Of a stretch of 64,000 nt of DNA, positions 57,801 to 64,000 are shown one piece after another; positions within the stretch are counted from its first letter, which is position 1; every line of letters starts with the position of its first letter. A program made the position numbers and the translations under genes. Location: NCBI RefSeq assembly GCF_000143415.4, contig NW_003314337.1, positions 675,746 to 739,745 on the forward strand. The letters run 5' to 3'. This stretch comes from Selaginella moellendorffii (Eukaryota; Streptophyta; Lycopodiopsida; Selaginellales; Selaginellaceae). The notes beneath the pieces were generated by a model. That model was given only the letters and a program-made list of their open reading frames with translations. It searched no databases and had not been told where the DNA came from.

Positions 57801-58286
57801 GCTGTAGTGATGAACCGGACTGCTAGGTCAAGTGAACTCCTCATCATCGATGACTCGCCGATTAAAACTGCAGCGAACATGCACACATATGCAGTGCACC
57901 CCATCTCTTGCAGTATGGAAACTAGGGAGAAGAAACCGTATGTTCTGGGGGACCTTGCAAAACGGCTTGAAGCGATGGTGATAGAGAACCGGCCAGTCCA
58001 GGAGGTGGCTGCAGAAATCAACCAAATGGCAGATGGAACGGTATATCAGAAGCCATTTGATCGGACAGACACCAGTCATCATTTATGGCATGTATATTGT
58101 CTAGCCAAGCACTATCCACATCTCCATAATCTGCTCAACCGGATGGGTTCTTCGACCACTGAACATGAGCGTGGACGTATTAGAGAAGAGATGGCATTAC
58201 TATTGGGCTTAATTCCTGATAGTGTGGAGAGTGATGAAATTCCAAGGTTATTGTATAGGCGTTGGAGGCAAAAAATAACAGTCTGA
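54831..58286 (+). pseudogene. ParB-like/HAD phosphatase fusion gene of copy 2, with internal deletion
   Basis: The ATG at 54831-54833 is an exon of three bases followed by a 239-nt intron (to 55072) holding three palindromes; exons 55073-56251 and 56306-56776 follow. Residues 1-145 are an unassigned domain, 150-210 a Lys-rich linker with likely nuclear signals, and 224-330 a ParB/sulfiredoxin-like domain (VYTIDVSRIEI, NHR at 240-242, SGQHS at 301-305 in the place of the G-x-H-R motif). The deletion near 56776 introduces a stop after KGPPISMC. The Pro-rich exon (56801-57376) and the HAD exon (57424-58286; FDLNGVL, LIIDDSP) remain open, joined by a 47-nt intron. With the segment preserved in copy 1, the whole protein would be about 1,650 residues. 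ParB folds bind DNA and hydrolyse CTP or act as nucleases; which applies here is unknown. Confidence 0.78.
54859..57262. repeat. Palindromes in the ParB-HAD gene of copy 2
   Basis: Clear copies at 54859-54880, 54936-54957 and near 54994 (all in intron 1), near 56276-56295 (in the 54-nt intron 56252-56305), 57169-57190 and near 57243-57262 (both in the Pro-rich exon). Others in copy 2 are near 47806, 48228, 48570, 48714 and 50055-50130. Confidence 0.88.
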
Positions 58287-58715
58287 GATGGCATGTATTT
58301 ATTTAAAAATGTAACTTATTATGGCATGGGGTTCCATGCCATTGTATTAATATTAAAAGACAATTCTTTGAGAGGATTTGCATTTACAGCATGTTATTGG
58401 AAGTCTACGAAGTTGTTTTATTAATAAGGGGAAAGTAAAGATTGAATGGGGACTTGGGCTCCACCTAGACTCGGAGCAACTGAGCCAATATTAAAAGGAT
58501 GGAAAGAAATTGGACGACGATGACAAGGAGAAGAGAGAGGTGAAGCAGTGGCAGGGGGAGGAGAAGTGATTAAGTAGACATTTCCTTGTTTAAAATAAAA
58601 TGGCATGTGCCTCAATGCAGTTGAATTTTGTTATATTTATATACTATATAAAGATTTGGAAACCTTATTTTACAAGTGGGATAATGACAATTCCCACTTT
58701 AATGAAATAGAGCTT

Positions 58716-58719
58716 AGTA
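58716..58719. repeat. 4-bp target-site duplication, right of transposon copy 2
   Basis: AGTA, matching 47172-47175. Confidence 0.88.
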
Positions 58720-58881
58720 GAGGTTATTTTGGATACACACTGGCTTAAACGTGCCAAACATCAAGAGTATCTAGTTAAGTGGAAAGGTTACCCAATTTGT
58801 GAATCAACTTGGGAGCCTCTTAGTAATCTTACCCATGCTCGTGAGCTTGTCACGGAGTATAAGAATAGTAATAAAGACTAG
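58720..58881 (+). pseudogene. Chromodomain of the family-A chromovirus, second half
   Basis: Continues the pol frame broken at 47175. The aromatic positions of a chromodomain are visible (YLVKWKGYPICESTWEPL), ending at the TAG at 58879. Chromodomains in such elements guide integration to marked chromatin. Confidence 0.85.
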
Positions 58882-59481
58882 CTTTTGTAAACTTTATAAT
58901 AAATTTTGCAAATTAATAAAGTAATATATTTCTATAAATCAACATGTTATTCCTCTCGTTCATTAGTACTTGGGTCAGTTTTGGCAGGCTGACTTCGGTG
59001 CATAGGTCCAATCCATAACCATGAGGATAACTATTATAGATTGATTACAAGTCCCCACCTCTCTCTCCATGACTCACTTTTGAAAAGAGGCATGGTTGTG
59101 TAAACAATTTAATCTGTCAGTTTATAATACTTATCTAAATCTTCCTGATGGGGTTGATTTTTTGCTCAGGGGCAGTTAGGCCTTTGGCCTTTTCCCTATA
59201 TCCCTATGGGCAGGGATGTATCATTCCTTTATAAGTCGAGTAGTACTCGGAGCAACAAGGGTGGCTAACTCCGTTAGTCATTTCCTTGTTGGTGACAGCT
59301 GGAGGGTGTCTGAGTCTTAACGTTTTTGGACATAGAGGAGAGGTCGTTACATAACTCATTTAAGTTGGTGTGTTTCCCACATAGTGTGTTTTTCGTTAAC
59401 TTTAGGAGTTGTTTCCTCAACAGTTTGCTAGACTCAGGTATACATCGATGAGGACGTCGATCTTCCCCAAGGGGGGGAGAG
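58882..59481 (+). other. 3' untranslated region and polypurine tract of the family-A chromovirus
   Basis: No gene. AAGGGGGGGAGAG at 59469-59481 directly before the LTR is a good polypurine tract for plus-strand priming. Confidence 0.75.
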
Positions 59482-60998
59482 TGTCGTGAATGTGACTTTG
59501 GGTATCAAAAGATACTTATCAGCCAGTCCTTACGGACACTCTCTCCTTACTACCATGATGGTAGGAGGTCGGTACTGTTGGTTCCCTTTATTGGCCCCTC
59601 TTGTCCAAGTGTTAGTAAACTGGACTTAGCATCTGTACTTGGCCGGATGAGCATAAGGACGAAATTCCTAAGTGTCTATTTGGCCAAGCATACTTGGCTT
59701 GGCTTTTTAGTTCTCTTTTGCTCTATCTTGCACTGGCTTGGCAAGAACCCTCGCATATTGAGACTAATCCCTCATTATCGCTGGATGATAGCTTACCATG
59801 TCTACCAAACACCCTCGCTATCATGCTCTTTGTGTTAGTCTCATTTCGGTTCCAAATGCTAATTATGGAAAGTGTCTAGATTCGCTCATTCAACATATCT
59901 ATGGAATGTAGAGATCGGCCTGAACACAATGGTGTTCGTCCCGTGTCCAAATTTGCAATCTAGGAACATTCCATATTTAATAAGTTTCGAGTTTGTCCCA
60001 AAGACTAACTCCTGATACTAAGGGAGGCTTAGCACCAGTCCATACGGACCACCTGGCAACGTCGCGTCCGTTCGTACACCTGGCCCATTTCTGCCCTAAT
60101 TTTTCTCCCCGGAAGTGGGAAGAACAGAGCAGCCGCTATGAGGAACAGTGACCGATGGTGAGCGAGGCGATTCCCAGCGATGGTGAAGAAAGATCGCAGG
60201 AAGAAGCGGCGGCCGTGGAAGGGGAGGCGTCCTGCAGCTATAATCTCGTGAAGAAGATGAAGAAACTGGATCGAGAATCCCTGAAAACCCCAATCCCCGG
60301 CGAAGAGGAAGAGGAGGATGATGACGATCAATTCATGGATCCAGCATTGTGGGGATGCCTCCCGGAGGATCTCCACGACAGAATCCTGGCCCGGCTCCCA
60401 ATCCCCAGCTTCTTCCGGCTCCGCATCGTCTGCTCGCGCTGGCAATCCCTCCTCTCCTCCCCGACATTCCTGGGGCACTGCGCCGCCAAGAATCACCAAT
60501 CCTGGCTCCTCATGTTCGCGGACGTCCACTACAAGCTCGTCTTCGTCTACATCCCGGACGAAGATCGCTGGCTCCATTTCCCCCTCTCCTTCCTCCCCTC
60601 CAACATCTACTACATCACCGGGGGTAAAAGCCCAAAGCGTGTGTTCCTCAAGGGGGGGGGGGAGGGGGGTTATAGGGGGTTCCAAATGTATAGTAGTGAT
60701 AGTGGTTGGATTGCATGTCTGATCACCTGAGACATTAGTTTGGCTCCCGCTGGGCTGTGTTGCTCTTTGTTCTGCGTCTGGCATGGGTCTAAGCTTAACC
60801 TCCATGCTGCTCTAGTCGGTGGGGTACCCTCCTCCTCACATTAGGCCATAAGTATGCCAAAATTGTGCCAAACTCCATCTGACACCATTTTGCGTATAGG
60901 TGCTGGATACGGGGAGCTAGTGCTTATAGGATTGTACTAGACCCTCGTTTCGTAGTGCAATGGGTTTGGAGTTTGGCTCCAAATTCAAGTGCGCTACA
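59482..60998 (+). repeat. Right LTR of the family-A chromovirus, containing an F-box gene fragment
   Basis: Begins TGTCGTGAATGTGAC and ends GCGCTACA. It is colinear with other LTR A copies except for about 590 bp inserted at 60028-60620. Without the insertion the LTR would be about 920 bp. Confidence 0.85.
60155..60618 (+). pseudogene. F-box protein gene fragment (LCR/FBX6-like), 5' part only
   Basis: From the ATG at 60155: a Glu/Asp-rich N-terminus, then MDPALWGCLPEDLHDRI and LARLPIPSFFRLRIVCSRW, a canonical F-box that binds SKP1, followed by a short Leu-rich continuation. The MDPxxW-LPEDL start is typical of plant F-box proteins of the LEAF CURLING RESPONSIVENESS/FBX6 type, which usually continue into kelch-like repeats. 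Here the gene stops after about 155 codons and runs into LTR sequence. Codon use is much more GC-rich than the LTR. It includes some 5' untranslated sequence (60028-60154). Confidence 0.75.
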
Positions 60999-61024
60999 GT
61001 ATACAACAAGATTAGTTGCCCAAT

Positions 61025-61453
61025 TGTAAGGAACCAACTTGCCAAGGTGTCATAGGCTAAAGGAACCCCGAAAGCATGACCAAAATAACAAAGAGTTCAT
61101 CGGATGGGACCAAGTCGAAGATCAAGTCCAAGACCGACTCTAGGACCGAGTTCGAGATAGAGTCCGGAATCGAGTCCGAGACCAACTCGGGGACCGAGTT
61201 TGAGTCCGAGTTCGAGACCGAGTTCGAGACGGAGTCCGAGATTCGAAATCGGGTCTGAGACCGAGTCCGAGGTCGAGTCCGAGGTCAGGTCCGAGATTGG
61301 GTCCGAGATCGAGTCCGAGATCGAGTCCGAGATCGAGTCCGAGACCGAATCCGAAGTCGGATCCGAGATCGAGCCAGAGACTAAGTCCAAATACTAATAC
61401 GGGTCAAGGGGTGAAAGCCCAAAGCGTGCGTCTCCCAGGGGGGGGGGCTGCAG
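61025..61453 (+). repeat. LTR C fragment (5' LTR of the family-C element, truncated)
   Basis: Starts TGTAAGGAACCAACTTGCC and follows the 3' LTR at 62960 through the GAGTCCGAGATC minisatellite and G-tract, then stops at CTGCAG and joins integrase sequence. A deletion removed the LTR end, gag and most of pol. Confidence 0.85.
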
Positions 61454-61459
61454 AATCCA

Positions 61460-61497
61460 CCTTTCGCATCCACCACAACGGAAGTGGATGCGAAAGG
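61460..61497. repeat. Fold-back at a deletion junction
   Basis: Perfect 14-bp arms (CCTTTCGCATCCAC and its inverse) around a 10-base loop, at the boundary between the LTR fragment and integrase. The right arm is the normal integrase sequence; the left arm is an inverted copy of it. Confidence 0.9.
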
Positions 61498-62557
61498 TGT
61501 GGCAAAGCTGTTCTTCGAACAAGTGGTTCGAGTGCGGGGAAGGCCGGAAGAGATTATCTCAGATCGAGATAAGATCTTCACCAATAGGTTCTGGAGGACA
61601 CTCCTAGAATAGTATCGCACCAAGTTGAAATTCAGCACAGCCTATCACCCACAGACAGGTAATGGGTATTAAGTCAAGATTGATGGCACTAACACTTCTT
61701 GATAGACGGACAAACGGAAAGGGTGAATAGGCAGCTGGAGGATTATTTGCGATGCTATGTCTCGGGAGACCAGACCGACTGGGTAAGTCATTTGGGACTT
61801 GTGGAAATGTGTTATAACAACTCACCACATTCAAGCATCGGGGTGAGTCCATGGGAAGTCATCAATGGGCAAGCTATTGAAGGTCCTGTGGAACTCGGCG
61901 TGGCCGAGTATCATGGAGAGTTACCCGCAGTGGAGGCATTCACGGCGGAAAGACTCAACATTTGGAATCTAGTGAGGGATTCCTTGGAACGGGCTCAACA
62001 AAGGCAAACTAAGTACGCGAACCAAAAGCATCGGGATGTGGAGTTCCAAGCTGGGGAGAAGGTGTGGTTGAACACCAAGAACCTCAAGCTACCAAGTGGG
62101 ATCAGCAGGAAGTTGACCCAAAGGTAAAAATGCATGTATTCCTGTAAATGAATTGATCTTGAGTTCCTTAAGCAGGTTCGCGGGGCCTTACGAGATTGAG
62201 GCTCGAATCGGTAAAGTGGCTTACCGTCTCCGACTTCCTCGAGAGATGGGGAAGATGCATCCCGTGTTCCACGTGAACTTACTCAAGCCATATTTTGAGG
62301 ATCCGCTTCGCAAGGACCAAGTAAGACCTTTACCTGAGGTTATCCAAGGGGAGGAGGAATACGAAGTCGAGGCCATCCTCAATGCGCGCAAGAGCAAGCG
62401 ACAAGGACGCGAGGTGAGAGAGTTCCATGTGAAGTGGAAAGGATTTCCACACTGCGAAGCAACATGGGAACCGGAGGAGAACCTAGCGAACGCGCGAGAT
62501 CTAGTGGAGGAATTTCTGCATGGCAGAACTCTATGTACTTATGCAAAGTTCAATTAA
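61498..62557 (+). pseudogene. Family-C chromovirus integrase C-terminus, GPY/F and chromodomain
   Basis: The integrase core is out of frame at 61498-61690 (second catalytic Asp in EIISDRDKIF, by frame choice). 61699-62123 is open and includes DGQTERVNRQLEDYL with the catalytic Glu, SPWEVINGQAIEG and QAGEKVWLNTKNL. After a 52-nt intron-like gap, 62176-62557 encodes FAGPYEIEARIGKVAYRL (GPY/F) and a chromodomain (EFHVKWKGFPHCEATWEPE). Much better preserved than the reverse copy at 32682-34269. Everything upstream is deleted. Confidence 0.85.
62124..62175 (+). other. Intron-like 52-nt interruption in family-C pol
   Basis: Donor CAAAG|GTAAAAATG and acceptor TTAAGCAG|GTTCG. Removing it joins LTQ-R-FAGPYE in frame, as in chromoviruses without this gap. 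The same interruption is at 33455-33505 in the other copy. Confidence 0.7.
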
Positions 62558-62680
62558 AAGTATCAATTTGAGAAGTTGAGCAATGGCATATGTTGGGACC
62601 CGAAGGCGCGCCGAAGGTAAGCTAATTAGCATGGGTTAGCTAGGTCGACCAGGCATAGGGAGCTACGCCCGACTCCCTGC

Positions 62681-62736
62681 GGGGATGTCGAATTCGTAGA
62701 CGTATTCTACGGAGGTTGGGTTCAAGTCCCAACCCC
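62681..62736 (+). tRNA. tRNA-Leu-like sequence lacking an anticodon arm
   Basis: GGGGATG at the 5' side pairs with CCCC at the 3' side; an A-box-like AATTCGTAGACG and a T-arm TTGGG-TTCAAGT-CCCAA with a 7-base loop follow the pattern of a tRNA-Leu. The anticodon arm is missing, so it is not a translating tRNA. A second T-arm-like copy (CTGGGTTCAAGTCCCGACC) follows at 62751-62769. It lies between pol and the 3' LTR. Confidence 0.55.
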
Positions 62737-62959
62737 CTAGTAAAGCAAGGCTGGGTTCAAGTCCCGACCCTATACTAGGGCGTGGTGAGGTGAGGAGTAT
62801 AGGGACACCTATATTCCGTTGTCATGGGCTCTTGGCCGGGGAGGCTAACTTAGGCACATTGCTAAGTGGGGGGATGCCCCCGGAGACATGGTCAACAAGT
62901 CGTAGGATAAAACGAGACGTTTGATGTGGGCATCGAACTTCTTCTATGGGTGGTGGAGT

Positions 62960-64000
62960 TGTAAGGAACCAACTCGCCAAGGTGTCGTAGGCTAAAGGAA
63001 CCCCGAAAGCATGACCAAAATGACAAAGAGTTCATCGGATGGGACCAAGTCGAAGATCGAGTCCAAGACCGACTCTAGGACCGAGTTCGAGATAGAGTCC
63101 GGAATCGAGTCCGAGACCGACTCGGGGACCGAGTTCGAGTCCGAGTTCGAGACCGAGTTCGAGACGGAGTCCGAGATCTGAAATCGGGTCCGAGACCGAG
63201 TCCGAGGTCGAGTCCGAGGTCGGGTCCGAGATCGGGTCCGAGATCGAGTCCGAGATCGAGTCCGAGACCGAATCCGAAGTCGGATCCGAAATCGGGTCCG
63301 AGATCGAGCCAGAGACTAAGTCCAAATACTAATACGGGTCAAGGGGTGAAAGCCCAAAGTGTGCGTCTCCCAGGGGGGGGGGGGCTGCAGGGGGTTCCAA
63401 AAGTATAGTAGGGATAGTGAGGTCCAGGAACCAGTTTTGAAGGGACTCTCCAGTTGGGCTTCCAAACCGACTTGAGGTTGAGACTGGGAACGAGGGGCCT
63501 TGGGTGGGAGTGAACATGGACTTGGCTGGTGCCGGAGGGGCCATCCAAGGAAGTGCTCAAGAGCAGCTCCCACTCCCGAAAGGGAAACCGATTGCGGTGC
63601 TCCCGGCTCATGTGGAGTGGTGCCCCACTTGAGTACCATGCGGCTCATTGGCCTTCGCCCTTCCTAGGGGCTTGGGCCTTCCTTCGGGATGGAAATGGGG
63701 GGGTAGAGGTACCCATACCGGGCCGCTAGGCCACGGTGTTTTGCCCTGGCGTCCCGAAGCAAGTGTTGCACTCAAGACTTGGGATTTAGAGGGTCCCATG
63801 ATCAAGTCTTGTAGTACCAATGGATGTTAGGAACCTGGAAGCTTGGTGTGCTTGGCTACTTGTGCTGGTGGGGAGTGTAGCCGAACCTTAAGTCCAGTCT
63901 AACCCGGGGAGGGGGATTGGGAGTGATTTGGGAATCCGTGGATGGATGGTTAACACTCCGTTGCTCGTGCAGTGAGTAGCTGAGACCAAGTAGGAGCTGG
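62960..64000 (+). mobile_element. 3' LTR of the family-C chromovirus (runs past the window)
   Basis: Starts TGTAAGGAACCAACTCGCC after GGTGGTGGAGT, contains the 12-bp GAGTCCGAGATC array (63045-63310), the core GAAAGCCCAAAG, a G-tract at 63374 and AGTATAGTAGGGATAGTGAG near 63400. Colinear with the reverse LTR at 31484-32681. Open frames across it are composition effects. Confidence 0.88.

Larger units (their letters stand above)
47176..58715 (-). mobile_element. Large DNA transposon, copy 2 (11.5 kb)
   Basis: Ends AAGCTCTATTTCG and its inverse, duplication AGTA, inverted relative to copy 1. It has a complete transposase gene, a divergent control region and the ParB-HAD gene with an internal deletion of about 2.15 kb compared with copy 1 (junction near 56776). 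Copy 1 has the converse 5.4-kb deletion; adding both gives about 13.7 kb. It splits the chromodomain of the family-A retrotransposon, which dates it after that insertion. Confidence 0.93.
36091..60998 (+). mobile_element. Family-A Ty3/gypsy chromovirus with nested insertions
   Basis: Left LTR (truncated) 36091-36633, primer-binding site, gag, protease, reverse transcriptase, RNase H, integrase and chromodomain, then a purine-rich tract at 59470-59481 and the right LTR 59482-60998. Two elements landed inside: a gag-only LTR element at 37853-43650 and transposon copy 2 at 47176-58715. Without them the internal part is near 5.5 kb. Target duplications cannot be tested because the left LTR lacks its start. 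Many stops and changed catalytic residues show it is inactive. Confidence 0.85.

Noticed and set aside
60029-60805. 258-codon minus-strand frame over the F-box fragment
   Set aside because: It is antisense to a clear F-box coding sequence and extends into LTR sequence; no domain seen.

Overview
This is plant-type nuclear DNA. It has TTTAGGG telomere-type repeats, chromodomain Ty3/gypsy retrotransposons, short GT-AG introns and a fragment of a plant F-box gene. I cannot name the species; a land plant, possibly a non-seed plant, fits. Almost the whole window is nested mobile elements. The only free-standing host-like gene is at 23124-25061.

The main feature is a large DNA transposon that I cannot assign to a named superfamily. 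It occurs three times: the right end of one copy at 1-711, copy 1 at 5481-13810, and copy 2, inverted, at 47176-58715. The ends are inverted repeats starting AAGCTCTATTTCG, and each of the two complete insertions is flanked by a 4-bp target duplication (GTGT; AGTA). Gene content is (a) a DDE-like transposase with a spliced acidic tail, (b) a divergently transcribed multi-exon gene for a ParB-like domain, an acidic low-complexity region, a Pro-rich region and an FCP1/NIF-like HAD phosphatase domain, and (c) a small acidic protein of 85 residues. Copies 1 and 2 carry complementary internal deletions, so together they show an ancestral element of about 13.7 kb. The element is studded with a 22-bp palindrome (half-site ATGGCRTGWGG) in promoters, untranslated DNA, exons and very short introns. 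A 269-bp non-autonomous derivative at 40800-41068 keeps little beyond the ends and two of these palindromes. A link between the ParB-like protein and the palindromes is my main hypothesis.

Layout: 1-5480, transposon end, unrecognised DNA, an LTR of family B and a reverse gypsy remnant; 5481-13810, transposon copy 1 inside that remnant; 13815-22174, decayed gypsy pieces and LTRs; 22175-25061, promoter and gene for a predicted P-loop NTPase/nuclease of Crinkler-RHS type; 25062-36090, decayed gypsy elements and nested LTRs (families A, B, C); 36091-60998, one family-A chromovirus that has received a gag-only LTR element (37853-43650, itself holding the small transposon derivative) and transposon copy 2, which splits its chromodomain; 60999-64000, a family-C chromovirus.

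Secondary observations are an F-box gene fragment embedded in an LTR, a tRNA-Leu-like sequence and an intron-like interruption conserved in both family-C copies, and a gag-only LTR element with an extra unknown ORF.
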